From: Fervidobacterium pennivorans
GTDB lineage: Bacteria; Thermotogota; Thermotogae; Thermotogales; Fervidobacteriaceae
DNA: 64,000 nucleotides
Reading direction: 5' to 3'
Assembly: GCF_001644665.1 (NCBI RefSeq)
Contig: NZ_CP011393.1
Location: 1,262,001 to 1,326,000, forward strand
Part shown: positions 1-8,465 of the stretch, piece after piece
Layout: the number at the start of each line of letters is the position of its first letter
Position numbering within the stretch: position 1 is the stretch's first letter
Translations under genes and position numbers: made by a program
The notes under the pieces: generated by a model
Database searches by the model: none
What the model was told of the DNA's origin: nothing
Seen by the model: the letters and a program-made list of their open reading frames with translations, nothing else

Positions 1-2
1 AA

Positions 3-407
3 TCGCCAATACCCATAATTGTTTTGGGTAATACACCGATAACAGAGCATTATGCAGAAATGGTTGATAAATTTAAAGAGAAGGGAATTATTCAAGGATT
101 CTACTCTTTGAATCCTTCAGTGGTTAAGGGTTTACAATCAGCTAATGATGTCGCACACAGTAAAGGTAGAAAAGAGGGCTATATTATAAAAACAGAACAT
201 GAGGGGTTCTTAACAGTGGAAAGTTACGAGGATTTTAAAAACAGAGTATTAACTCTTATGAAAGACTTTGTCGAAAACAAATCTGTATTCCTTTCATGCT
301 TGATTGACAAAGTGGTTCTTGGTAGAATAATAGAAAAGGCAAGCAAAGAGGAGAACTATGAAAAAATGGCAGAAGTCTTTGTTGAGCTTCTGCAGGATGG
401 TGAGTAG
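3..407 (+). CDS. C-terminal part of an unrecognised protein, possible restriction endonuclease
   Basis: The frame is open from the left edge, so the N-terminus lies outside the window. A TTG at 24 is only an internal codon of this frame. About 134 residues are visible: a beta-strand-like start (IPIIVLGNT), then a charged, mostly helical tail. I see no catalytic motif and do not recognise the family. The stop at 405-407 is one base from the start of a DNA methyltransferase, so the two are probably translated together. A restriction enzyme partner is the usual reason for that arrangement, but this rests on neighbourhood alone. Confidence 0.55.
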   Translation, partial: SPIPIIVLGNTPITEHYAEMVDKFKEKGIIQGFYSLNPSVVKGLQSANDVAHSKGRKEGYIIKTEHEGFLTVESYEDFKNRVLTLMKDFVENKSVFLSCLIDKVVLGRIIEKASKEENYEKMAEVFVELLQDGE

Positions 408-408
408 A

Positions 409-1338
409 ATGCCTAAGAAAAATGGTACTATCACAAGCCCGTTTGGTGTTTCTGGAAGAAGCAACCACGATTCTACACCTTTCTATAACAGCAATTTGTA
501 TAGTGGACTACAAAAAGAAAAAAACGTAGAGTATGTCGAGAATCCATTAAACAAAGATGTTCTAAATAAAATTTTCCCTAAGAGTAGTGAAAATATGGAT
601 GAACTACCAGATAACAGTGTACATCTCATGGTCACTTCCCCACCTTACAATGTTGGCAAAGAATATGATAAGAACCTAACTTTTACCGAATACAGGGAAT
701 TTTTAAAAAGAGTTTGGAAAGAAGTATATCGTGTGCTTGTTCCTGGAGGGCGGGCATGCATAAACATAGCGAATTTGGGGCGTAAGCCATACATTCCATT
801 GCATGCATATATTATAGAAGATATGCTTGAAATAGGATTTCTAATGCGCGGAGAAGTCATTTGGAATAAAGGTGCAACAGCTAGTTCATCTACAGCATGG
901 GGGAGTTGGATGTCAGCAGCGAATCCAACATTAAGAGATGTGCATGAATACATTTTGATTTTTTCTAAGGAGAAGTTTTCTAGGAAAAATCCAAGTGGTA
1001 GGAAGAGTACAATAACAAAAGAGGAATTTTTGGAATTCACAAAGAGCGTATGGACGTTTTCTGCAGTATCTGCAAAAAAGATAGGACATCCAGCGCCTTT
1101 TCCAATAGAACTTCCATATCGTTGCATTCAGTTATACACGTTCGAAAGTGAAGTAGTCCTTGACCCATTTATGGGAAGTGGTCAAACAGCAATAGCTGCA
1201 CTCATGACTAACAGATTCTATATAGGTTATGAAATTAATGAAGAGTACGTAAAACTTGCTAATAAGAGAATTGAAGAGATTCGTATGAAACTGGAAAATA
1301 ATTTTCCACTTTTTGAATGGGCGAGGGAAAATAAGTAA
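409..1338 (+). CDS. DNA methyltransferase, beta class (N4-cytosine type motif)
   Basis: This protein methylates DNA from S-adenosylmethionine. Motif IV, TSPPY (about residues 76-80), precedes the SAM-binding motif I, DPFMGSG (about 252-258). That order defines the beta class, and SPPY rather than DPPY favours N4-cytosine over N6-adenine. The ATG at 409 is chosen because it lies just after the upstream stop; an in-frame ATG at 358 would bury 17 residues in the upstream gene. At 309 residues it is complete for a type II enzyme. A hairpin terminator follows at once. Recognition sequence is unknown. Confidence 0.88.
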   Translation: MPKKNGTITSPFGVSGRSNHDSTPFYNSNLYSGLQKEKNVEYVENPLNKDVLNKIFPKSSENMDELPDNSVHLMVTSPPYNVGKEYDKNLTFTEYREFLKRVWKEVYRVLVPGGRACINIANLGRKPYIPLHAYIIEDMLEIGFLMRGEVIWNKGATASSSTAWGSWMSAANPTLRDVHEYILIFSKEKFSRKNPSGRKSTITKEEFLEFTKSVWTFSAVSAKKIGHPAPFPIELPYRCIQLYTFESEVVLDPFMGSGQTAIAALMTNRFYIGYEINEEYVKLANKRIEEIRMKLENNFPLFEWARENK

Positions 1339-1367
1339 TAAGGCGAGTGTGCAAACTCGCCTTTTTG
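1339..1367 (+). terminator. Rho-independent terminator after the methyltransferase
   Basis: The stem AAGGCGAG (1340-1347) pairs with CTCGCCTT (1356-1363) around an 8-nt loop and runs into a T tract. It lies between convergent genes, but the minus-strand side has a poor T tract. Confidence 0.85.
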
Positions 1368-1374
1368 TTGATAT

Positions 1375-2025
1375 TTATATCCCAACTATCAAATACTCGT
1401 TTTTCTCAGTCGAGTAATTCCCAACAATCTTTATCCTAATCGGCTTTTTAAAAATGGGTCCGTCGTAAACTACTGTATGATATTCGCCATTCTCACCTGA
1501 AAGGTCGATGTTGAGTTTTTCGATAAGCTTTAGTGTTTCGCCTTCTTGTAGTTCTTTTCCAAGCAGTTCTTTGTATTCCTTTTTGGTTGCTATAATCTTT
1601 GCTTTAAAGCCTTCCTTCAAGAATTCTTCCAGCAACTTCTCCCTCGGTTCGAGCCATAATGGTTCTAACGCTGTTACATTATACGTTTTGCATACGCGTT
1701 CAACCCAATCTCTGTGTTCTTGTAGGTCGATATCTCCAAATATGCCTATGCCATTTTGCGCATGTTCCTTTAGAAATTCAAGGAACTCATGTTCGTAAGT
1801 TTCCCAAGTAGCACACCTTGTTATGGAGCGTGCTCCTATGCTCTCAGCCTGCGCTGTGATGATTTCTTTTGGCAAACCATGTGCACGGGTATGAACGCAT
1901 GTTTCATCAAACATTGTGAAGAGAATGTCTACTTTTTTCAGTTCTTTTAAAGCCCTATTTAATGCTAAGGCAGAATCCTTCCCACCACTCCATGAAGAGA
2001 AAATAACTTTGTCTTGTGTAGACAA
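1375..2025 (-). CDS. Dph6-like ATP pyrophosphatase (PP-loop)
   Basis: The PP-loop SGGKDS near the N-terminus binds ATP, as in the N-type ATP pyrophosphatases. The GENGEYHT motif in the C-terminal third is characteristic of the diphthine-ammonia ligase (Dph6/ATPBD4) family. Bacteria do not make diphthamide, so the substrate here is unknown; an adenylate-activated amidation is a reasonable guess. The TTG at 2025 is preferred because GGGGG lies 7 nt before it; a TTG at 2040 has no ribosome site. It follows nadC by 35 nt on the same strand, so it is probably the last gene of the NAD operon. Confidence 0.85.
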   Translation of the reverse strand: MSTQDKVIFSSWSGGKDSALALNRALKELKKVDILFTMFDETCVHTRAHGLPKEIITAQAESIGARSITRCATWETYEHEFLEFLKEHAQNGIGIFGDIDLQEHRDWVERVCKTYNVTALEPLWLEPREKLLEEFLKEGFKAKIIATKKEYKELLGKELQEGETLKLIEKLNIDLSGENGEYHTVVYDGPIFKKPIRIKIVGNYSTEKNEYLIVGI

Positions 2026-2060
2026 TTTCGATACCCCCAAAATTTTATTCTTTACTTATT

Positions 2061-2882
2061 TTATTCTATCTCCAAACTGAAATCAATGTATTTTACCTCG
2101 CTTGTGAGTCTTCCAATAGAGATTACGTCTATATATTCGCAAAGATATTCTTCTATCTTATCGGGATTCACTCCACCAGATAGTTCAATGAGCACGTGAG
2201 GATATTTTTCTTTTAGAGCCTTTGCCACACGGCATGCTTCTTGCGGAGCGAAATTGTCGAGCATCACAATATCTGCTCCTGCTTCGCATGCCTCGAACGC
2301 CATCTGCTCATTTTCAGCTTCTACCTCTATCTTTTTACTGAACGAAAGTATTTTTTTCACTTGCTTAACAGCTTCAGAAATGGAACCATATAGCTTTATG
2401 TGGTTGTCTTTTATCATTGCACAATCGGATAAATTCAGCCTGTGGGTATCTCCACCACCGTGAATTACAGCCAATTTCTGTAACTCACCGGTGAATGGTA
2501 TAGTCTTTCTTGTTGCCGCAATTTTGACCTTTCCTTTTGTTTTTTCAACGATATTTCTTACCTTTGTTGCCACTCCGCTCATGAATGAGAGAACGTTTAA
2601 GATTGTGCGCTCACAGATGAGAAGGTTATAAGCATCTCCGGAAATCTTAGCAATTGAACCTTTTCCCACGACATCTCCATCTTTACATGAAAATTGAATA
2701 GTCAAGTTAAACCGTTTACATACATCTTGAACAATCTCCACACCTGATACAACAGCTGACGGTTCTTTGAGCAATATCTCTCCAGATACATTTTTACCTC
2801 TAAGTGGATACGATGCAAAATCTATGAAGTGCTCATCTTTTCTTATCAATTCGACTAATGCTTCGACTATTTTTTCAGACAT
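2061..2882 (-). CDS. nadC: Nicotinate-nucleotide pyrophosphorylase (quinolinate phosphoribosyltransferase)
   Basis: NadC converts quinolinate and PRPP to nicotinate mononucleotide, CO2 and pyrophosphate, the third step of de novo NAD synthesis. The signature ATRKTIP and the stretch MIKDNHI are visible, as is the ELSGGV motif late in the barrel. Its 273 residues are normal for the family. The ATG has AGAGGTG 7-8 nt upstream. It starts 6 nt after nadA ends, so it is translated from the nadX-nadA-nadC message. Identification is firm. Confidence 0.96.
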   Translation of the reverse strand: MSEKIVEALVELIRKDEHFIDFASYPLRGKNVSGEILLKEPSAVVSGVEIVQDVCKRFNLTIQFSCKDGDVVGKGSIAKISGDAYNLLICERTILNVLSFMSGVATKVRNIVEKTKGKVKIAATRKTIPFTGELQKLAVIHGGGDTHRLNLSDCAMIKDNHIKLYGSISEAVKQVKKILSFSKKIEVEAENEQMAFEACEAGADIVMLDNFAPQEACRVAKALKEKYPHVLIELSGGVNPDKIEEYLCEYIDVISIGRLTSEVKYIDFSLEIE

Positions 2883-2888
2883 TCTTCA

Positions 2889-3830
2889 TCACCTCTTTAC
2901 TTCTTTTGATTCAGTTATTTCAAGCATCCTTTCAATGGCTATTTTTGCTTTCTTAGCAATCTCTTCGTCTACAAGAACCTCAACACTTTCTTCCAAAAGC
3001 GACAAATATGTATTCTTAAGGTTGTTCTTTTTCATGTTGTAGCAAACCATACCAGTTACTGGGATAAATTCTCGCTCTGGATAGAGCTTTTTAAGTTTAG
3101 CTATCATGCCAATTTCGGTAACCACGATAAATTTTGTTGCCTGAGACTTTGCCGGATATTTTTCCATTTGTGAAGTGCTACCTACAAAATGTGCCAAATC
3201 TCTTATGTTCTTTGGCACTTCTGGATGTGCCATTATTTCAGCATCAGGGTGTTGGACTATAAGCTTTTTAATTTCTTCTTCTTTGATATAGTTATGGACA
3301 TAGCAATAGCCTGTTTCTCCTGGGATCGGGATGATGTTTTTACCTGTTTTTTCCGCAACATACGATGCAAGGTTTTTGTCAGGACCAAAGAGTATGGTAT
3401 CAGAATCAATAGCTTTAACAACATCAACAGCATTTGCTGAAGTGCAAACAACATCTGCATAGGCTTTAACTTCCGTTCGGCTGTTGACGTATACAACAAA
3501 CGGAGCATTGTATTTTTCTTTGAACTTGATGACATCTTCCACTGTCAATGAATTTGCCATTGGGCATGTTGAGTGTCTAACTGGAACGATAATTTTTTTC
3601 TCAGGGTTGAGAACTTTCATAACTTCTGCCATGAAATCTACTCCAAGAAAGAGTATTTTCTTTGCATCAATTTTTGTAACCATTCTTGCCAACTGGAGTG
3701 AGTCACCGAGATAATCAGCGATTTCCTGTAACTCAGGAATTTGGTAATTGTGTGCTACAATAACGTATCCTTTTTCATCTGCAAGCTTTCTTATATCCTC
3801 AGGTCTTACACTCACTGCACTCTTCAACAT
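2889..3830 (-). CDS. nadA: Quinolinate synthase A
   Basis: NadA condenses iminoaspartate with dihydroxyacetone phosphate to make quinolinate, using a [4Fe-4S] cluster. The protein has the family's HNYQ start (about residues 27-30), the motif CPMANS, and cysteines in VVCTSAN, TGYCYV and MVCYNM that include the expected cluster ligands. The ATG at 3830 is preferred because GGAGG lies 9 nt upstream; an in-frame TTG at 3839 abuts that site. It starts 5 nt after nadX stops. The oxygen-sensitive cluster fits an anaerobe. Confidence 0.96.
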   Translation of the reverse strand: MLKSAVSVRPEDIRKLADEKGYVIVAHNYQIPELQEIADYLGDSLQLARMVTKIDAKKILFLGVDFMAEVMKVLNPEKKIIVPVRHSTCPMANSLTVEDVIKFKEKYNAPFVVYVNSRTEVKAYADVVCTSANAVDVVKAIDSDTILFGPDKNLASYVAEKTGKNIIPIPGETGYCYVHNYIKEEEIKKLIVQHPDAEIMAHPEVPKNIRDLAHFVGSTSQMEKYPAKSQATKFIVVTEIGMIAKLKKLYPEREFIPVTGMVCYNMKKNNLKNTYLSLLEESVEVLVDEEIAKKAKIAIERMLEITESKEVKR

Positions 3831-3835
3831 ACTTA

Positions 3836-4570
3836 TCAACCTCCAATTCTAAATTTTTCTGTTCTCTTTTTCAATGCAGCGGCAAGTGATAGTGGGGCAA
3901 GATAGCTTGTTTTTGGATTGGGTGATGGTTTATTCTTATGGATGATTTTGTAGTCCCCAACGGATGAATAGATATTAATCTCGTGTATATTCTGGTCGAC
4001 GTCTGGGTCTGCTACAATTCGTACGTTAACTTTATTAAAATCACCGACAGCGAGTGAAAGTGTAACAGAGACGTTTGTATTTTGAGGGAACTTGGTTATA
4101 GCTTCACGTGCGTTACCTGTGAATATTATTTGTTCTTGGAATACATTTTCAAGTCCGAATGCTTTTGGAGGTTTGCGTGTAATTAGTTCAACTTTTTCTA
4201 TGAAATTTCTTATGGAGTATACGATGTCCAAACCTCCAATTGCTCCTGAGGGAACGTAAACTGTGGAATTTGAATTCTTCAACTCTATCATGAATTTATC
4301 GAAAAAGTCTTCGTCAGAAAAAGCTCCAGAACTAATGATATAAAAATCTTTTCCGCTTTTTAGGATGTCCACACCATATTGCTTAACAGCTTCCACACTG
4401 GCACATTCGACAACAACATCTGCTTCATTTGGAATGGTAAAATCATTCATTCTTTCACACGGAAGGTTTGTTTGAAGTACATCGTAATACCAGCATTTTT
4501 CAATGTGGTCCTTGAGCTCGTTGTATACAATATTTGCTATATTACCACCACCAATAAATAATATTTTCAT
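3836..4570 (-). CDS. nadX: L-aspartate dehydrogenase
   Basis: NadX oxidises L-aspartate to iminoaspartate with NAD(P)+, replacing the oxygen-using NadB in anaerobes. The N-terminus [13 protein letters not shown] is a Rossmann dinucleotide-binding loop, and PSGAIGGLD in the middle belongs to the catalytic domain. I start at the ATG at 4570, preceded by AAGGGGGC; a longer form from 4621 adds a basic stretch before the Rossmann strand and is unlikely. It is the first gene of nadX-nadA-nadC. The family was first characterised in Thermotoga maritima. Confidence 0.94.
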   Translation of the reverse strand: MKILFIGGGNIANIVYNELKDHIEKCWYYDVLQTNLPCERMNDFTIPNEADVVVECASVEAVKQYGVDILKSGKDFYIISSGAFSDEDFFDKFMIELKNSNSTVYVPSGAIGGLDIVYSIRNFIEKVELITRKPPKAFGLENVFQEQIIFTGNAREAITKFPQNTNVSVTLSLAVGDFNKVNVRIVADPDVDQNIHEINIYSSVGDYKIIHKNKPSPNPKTSYLAPLSLAAALKKRTEKFRIGG

Positions 4571-4629
4571 TTTTAAATGCCCCCTTTTGGTCTTAAGTGT
4601 TGCTTTCATTTTCGCAATCATTTAACATA

Positions 4630-4658
4630 ATTATACCTATAGTAATATGTGCTGTCAA
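4630..4658 (-). promoter_or_regulatory. Consensus sigma-A promoter of the NAD operon
   Basis: On the minus strand TTGACA (4653-4658) and TATAAT (4630-4635) are both perfect and separated by exactly 17 bp, about 60 bp before nadX. This is the best promoter match in the window. I could not identify an NiaR-type operator with confidence. Confidence 0.85.
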
Positions 4659-4829
4659 ATACTGTAAAGTAATGAATAAATGAAATAGATTCTTTCATTA
4701 AAACGGAACCAATTTTGAGAAGTAGATGTAGAATAGTGTTATATCCTGACTTCGAAATATATTTTGATGGTTATGAGTAGCACTATTCTCTCAATTTTCT
4801 AAGTTTCGATCACGGAAGGAGGGAATCGT

Positions 4830-6368
4830 ATGGAAAAAGAGGAGGACATAGAATTAAGAAAAGTTGAATTGAGGAGGAGAAAAGCGCTTTCAGCTATTTT
4901 TAATACCTTACTTAGCTATGTTCTCGTCTGCGGAAGCGCATTTTTAACTTCGAACTCTCTGAAGAACTTTTTGCTATTTTTAGCTTTTATTTTTCTTGTC
5001 AATTCCGTTGTAAAATTTCTTTTTGTGCAATCTTACAGAATCTTTGCACTGATTTATTTGCTTGGATTCTTATTGCTGGCAATTTATAGTTTCAAAGTTG
5101 AATTTCCTACGCTTATGCTCTATTACTTGCTCATAGCTCTTGCACACATGTTGTACTTCAAGAAAACGAAGAAAAGAATGTTCTCTTTTCTTACATCATT
5201 ATCTTTAGCTTTTTCAATAGTTGAGATACTGTTAAATCTTTCAGGTTTGAGTTTTGCCAGTTATCTTCTACTTTTAGCCTATCAATTCCTCCTTGCGTAC
5301 GCCTTTTCAAATGCATGGTACATAGATGCATTTTACTTTACACCAAAACGAAAAGATTACACAGATGATAAAGGTTTGGAAAGTCGGGGGATAAATTCGC
5401 CATTTGAGTTGAAAAAACCAACTCTGATGTTTAAGACGTTTGGAGAGATATACTCTTCCCCGTTTGTTGATAGTGAGGAGTCAGTTTATGTCGTATCTGC
5501 CGATGCAACGTTTTACAAGTATGCTTTCGATGGAACGTTATTATGGAGTATTGAGCTCGGTTCTGAGAGTTTTTCAGGACCGTTTGCTGACAAATATGGG
5601 AATTTGTACATTGTGGATAACGGTGGAGAAGTTAGAAAGTATACGATTAATGGAGAAAAGCTCTGGAGCTCTAGGATTGGAAAAACTCTAACTTTTTCAG
5701 CAGTACTGGTTGATGATAAGATTTATGTAATGACTTTTGATGGAAATCTGTACGAGGTTAATTCGCAAGGCACTAAGAGAAAGTTACTCAGTATTTCGGA
5801 GTATATAGAATTGAATCCACTTGTAACAGAAGAGGGGATATATATTTTAACATCCGAAGGGAAGTTATATAAATTTTCGATCGATGGAAATGAGATTTGG
5901 CATCTCGTTACCGGGTTTGTAAGTGCAATGCCAGTACTTGGTAGTGATGGGAACTTGTACATAGGTTGCGAAGATAAGTTTTTGTACTCTATCAATTCAA
6001 AAGATGGGAGTATAAATTGGGGATTTAAAACGAATGAAAAGATTAACGTTTCACCAGCATTAGATAGTTTAGATAATACAGAACATGTGTACGTTGGTTC
6101 TGGAGAAGAATTATTCTGCCTCGATTTAAATGGGAATTTGATTTGGAAATTTGACATGAGTTCTGAAATTTCAGTTTCACCGACTGTTTTGGAAGACAAT
6201 GATATATATATCGGTTGCAAAGGTGGGGATTATTTCTCATTAAGAAGAGATGGGAGCGTTAAGTGGTATTGGAAGATGGGAGCGGGCGTATATGCAAAAC
6301 CTGTTATGTCTAAATCTCAGAAAGTTTATGTACCTTGTACAGATGGAAATGTTTATTTGTTTGAATAG
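4830..6368 (+). CDS. Membrane protein with a C-terminal PQQ-like beta-propeller
   Basis: The first 175 residues hold about six hydrophobic segments. From about residue 190 to 512 there are repeated blades of the form GxLxWxxxxG followed by DGNLYI, typical of PQQ/WD-like propellers (for example DGTLLWSIELG, NGEKLWSSRIG, DGSVKWYWKMG). This suggests a membrane-anchored propeller that may bind a ligand or scaffold other proteins. No quinoprotein catalytic residues could be assigned, so enzyme activity is not claimed. The ATG follows AAGGAGGGA. The next two genes follow closely and probably share its message. Confidence 0.75.
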   Translation: MEKEEDIELRKVELRRRKALSAIFNTLLSYVLVCGSAFLTSNSLKNFLLFLAFIFLVNSVVKFLFVQSYRIFALIYLLGFLLLAIYSFKVEFPTLMLYYLLIALAHMLYFKKTKKRMFSFLTSLSLAFSIVEILLNLSGLSFASYLLLLAYQFLLAYAFSNAWYIDAFYFTPKRKDYTDDKGLESRGINSPFELKKPTLMFKTFGEIYSSPFVDSEESVYVVSADATFYKYAFDGTLLWSIELGSESFSGPFADKYGNLYIVDNGGEVRKYTINGEKLWSSRIGKTLTFSAVLVDDKIYVMTFDGNLYEVNSQGTKRKLLSISEYIELNPLVTEEGIYILTSEGKLYKFSIDGNEIWHLVTGFVSAMPVLGSDGNLYIGCEDKFLYSINSKDGSINWGFKTNEKINVSPALDSLDNTEHVYVGSGEELFCLDLNGNLIWKFDMSSEISVSPTVLEDNDIYIGCKGGDYFSLRRDGSVKWYWKMGAGVYAKPVMSKSQKVYVPCTDGNVYLFE

Positions 6369-6398
6369 TCCTGAATTTAAAAAGAAAGGAGTGGCTAT

Positions 6399-6935
6399 AT
6401 GGAAAGGCCAGACATTTACCGCATTGGTAGCTGGCGCTGGATAATAACAAGCCTAATTTTTACGATTATTTTTGGCTACTTCATCTTTGGACCATATGGT
6501 ACTAAGATTAACAACGCCATCGGAGAGGCTGTGATTGATTCAAAATTTTTACTGTCCGAGAACTATATATCAGATTATGTAGATAAAGTCAACGAGGTAG
6601 ATGCAAAGAGCTTTGTATATTTGCACGTGTTAGATTCGTTCTTTGCGTTGAGCTATTCTTTTCTTCTTTGGTCAATATCCGTTAGAATATTTCTTGAGCG
6701 AATTCAGATGTCGAACGAGTTTTTAACTGTATTTTCTCTTTTTGGTGGTTTGTTTGATTTGGTTGAGAATATAATGATTATTGGGTTAATCTATTTTAAA
6801 AAGAGCGTGTTCGATTCCTTTAGCAAAGTCTTGATATTCGTCACACCGGGAAAATTTGTTTTGTTAGGAGCCACGATTGTAATTTTGTTAGTAGGCTTAA
6901 TTGTGAGTTTTTTTAAACATGGAACGGAGGTTTGA
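6399..6935 (+). CDS. Integral membrane protein of unknown function
   Basis: This 178-residue protein has about four hydrophobic segments: near residues 14-32, 72-92, 105-128 and 148-170. A soluble loop of about 40 residues lies between the first and second. I recognise no family. The ATG has GAAAGGAGTG just upstream. It sits 30 nt after the propeller protein, and its end touches the next gene's ribosome site, so the three are probably co-expressed. Confidence 0.7.
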   Translation: MERPDIYRIGSWRWIITSLIFTIIFGYFIFGPYGTKINNAIGEAVIDSKFLLSENYISDYVDKVNEVDAKSFVYLHVLDSFFALSYSFLLWSISVRIFLERIQMSNEFLTVFSLFGGLFDLVENIMIIGLIYFKKSVFDSFSKVLIFVTPGKFVLLGATIVILLVGLIVSFFKHGTEV

Positions 6936-6936
6936 A

Positions 6937-7767
6937 ATGAAGATACTCACTTTGAATTTGCACACATACCAAGAGTTATCATGGGAAAAAGAGGACACGT
7001 TATGTTCCTTTTTGAAAAAATACAGACCCATTCAAGAAACAATTGCTAATTTTATAACAGAAAAAAACGTTGACTTTGCTTTTTTTCAGGAAGCCGGTCA
7101 GTATATTCACGATGAAGCAGATATGGAGTTATTTGGTGTGTTAATAAAAAAGAGCAATTATGTGAGGATTTTGTCCGATATTCTCTTTGAACAAGGCAGA
7201 AATTATTACTTTACCTGGGATGTTTCACATTTTGGTTTTGGTGTGTGGGAAGAAGGACTTGGGATACTTTCAAAGTATCCTATCGTAGAATTTGAAAGTA
7301 GATATGTTTCGAGAAAGGATGATTTAAATACATTTTACTCAAGAAAAATTATCAGAGCACGTGTTTATGTTGGCAACAATATAACAGACCTCTATTGCGC
7401 CCATTTTAATTGGAAAGAAGCGGGATTTGTGGAAGAATTTTTAAAATTGGTAAATTGGATTAAGGAGGTTGGAAACGATAGCTTTGTTATTGCAGGGGAT
7501 TTTAACATACCGTATGGTTCTGAAGAATACCTGCTTGTGATAAACACTAAAATTTTTGGAAGAAGATTAATCGATGCTTGGGTTGTTGCCAATCCTGAAA
7601 AACCTGCTCAACCAACTTTCCGCGGAGACATACTCTCAAAAGAGAGTGAGCGGATAGACTATATCTTTATTCCGGAAGGATGGGAAGTGAAAGATTCAGA
7701 GATTGTGTTTGATAAGGAAAGAGTGTCTGATCATATGGGAGTTTTTTGCGAAGTTTTAAATAAGTAA
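6937..7767 (+). CDS. Endonuclease/exonuclease/phosphatase (EEP) superfamily hydrolase
   Basis: The fold is shown by an N-terminal LTLNLHTYQ, by FFQEAG with the metal-binding glutamate, by AGDFNIP, and by the C-terminal RIDYIFIP followed by SDHMGV with the catalytic histidine. Family members cleave phosphodiesters of DNA, sphingolipids or phosphoinositides, and the substrate cannot be read here. There is no signal peptide, so it is probably cytoplasmic. The ATG at 6937 follows CGGAGG at 9 nt; an in-frame ATG at 6919 lies before that site. It is last in the three-gene set and is followed by a terminator. Confidence 0.85.
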   Translation: MKILTLNLHTYQELSWEKEDTLCSFLKKYRPIQETIANFITEKNVDFAFFQEAGQYIHDEADMELFGVLIKKSNYVRILSDILFEQGRNYYFTWDVSHFGFGVWEEGLGILSKYPIVEFESRYVSRKDDLNTFYSRKIIRARVYVGNNITDLYCAHFNWKEAGFVEEFLKLVNWIKEVGNDSFVIAGDFNIPYGSEEYLLVINTKIFGRRLIDAWVVANPEKPAQPTFRGDILSKESERIDYIFIPEGWEVKDSEIVFDKERVSDHMGVFCEVLNK

Positions 7768-7780
7768 AAAGACAAAAAAA

Positions 7781-7812
7781 TAAAGGGGCTTAACGCCCCT
7801 TTGTGTTTTTAT
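7781..7812. terminator. Bidirectional terminator between convergent genes
   Basis: AAAGGGGC (7782-7789) pairs with GCCCCTTT (7795-7802) around a 5-nt loop. T-rich sequence follows on the plus side, and an A run on the left gives a T run on the minus strand. Confidence 0.85.
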
Positions 7813-8336
7813 ATCGTCTGAATCCACAAAATCTTTGCTTTCTCTTTTCCAGGGTTTCTCATATAGTGGACACAATCGCCTGAGTAATAGAAACAGTCTC
7901 CCTCGTTGGCACGGTATCTTTTTCCATCTATATAGATATCAACGGAACCTTCAATAACGTAACCGAACTCATCACCATCATGGTAACCTTCTTGTTCAGT
8001 TTGTGCCCCAGGTTCTAGTTCAACAATCTTGGCATCGAGCTCCTTATCTTCTACAGCGTCCATGAGGATTTCAATATTTACACCTTTCGGTAGATCATAC
8101 ACAGGCACGCGTTCGTCCTTTTTGAATATTATTTTTTTCTGCTCATCAGAAAAGAAGTGCTTTAAATCTGTTCCCAGAACGCGTAATATCCTTTCCAATG
8201 TCTCAACAGATGGAGAGACTTTGTCGCTTTCAAGTTGAGAGATGAAACTTCTTGATAAGTCACATCGGTCAGCTAATTCTTCTTGTGTATAACCTCTTGC
8301 TAAACGAAGTCTTTTCAATTTACTTCCCAGTTTCAT
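7809..8336 (-). CDS. XRE-family regulator with cupin sensor domain
   Basis: Residues 1-60 form a helix-turn-helix (LKRLRLARGYTQEEL, then SRSFISQLE). Residues from about 100 form a small cupin barrel (GYHDGDEFGYVIEGSVDIYI, then CFYYSGDCVHYMRN). This HTH plus cupin layout is that of PuuR-type and related small-molecule repressors. Lying downstream of speD and speE, it plausibly senses polyamines; that is inference. The ATG at 8336 has AGGGGTG upstream, while longer in-frame starts run through the promoter. A terminator separates it from speE, so it has its own promoter. Confidence 0.88.
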   Translation of the reverse strand: MKLGSKLKRLRLARGYTQEELADRCDLSRSFISQLESDKVSPSVETLERILRVLGTDLKHFFSDEQKKIIFKKDERVPVYDLPKGVNIEILMDAVEDKELDAKIVELEPGAQTEQEGYHDGDEFGYVIEGSVDIYIDGKRYRANEGDCFYYSGDCVHYMRNPGKEKAKILWIQTI

Positions 8337-8360
8337 CGTTTCACCCCTAGTTGTTTGAAT

Positions 8361-8411
8361 GTTCCTTGTGAACTTCAAAACCATTATACACCAAATCTCA
8401 AGAGATTTAAC
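8361..8411 (-). promoter_or_regulatory. Promoter and possible operator of the XRE-cupin gene
   Basis: On the minus strand a perfect TATAAT lies at 8383-8388 with a weak -35 (GTTAAA, 8406-8411) at 17 bp. An inverted repeat GTTC-N5-GAAC (8361-8373) lies at the expected start of transcription, suggesting autoregulation. Confidence 0.5.
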
Positions 8412-8416
8412 AAGGA

Positions 8417-8446
8417 CGAAAAAACGGCAGGAATACTCCTGCCGCA
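8417..8446 (-). terminator. Terminator after speE
   Basis: The perfect stem CGGCAGGA/TCCTGCCG (8425-8444) has a 4-nt loop. On the minus strand it is followed by six T residues. Confidence 0.9.
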
Positions 8447-8465
8447 AGGGGTGTGAACATGTCCT

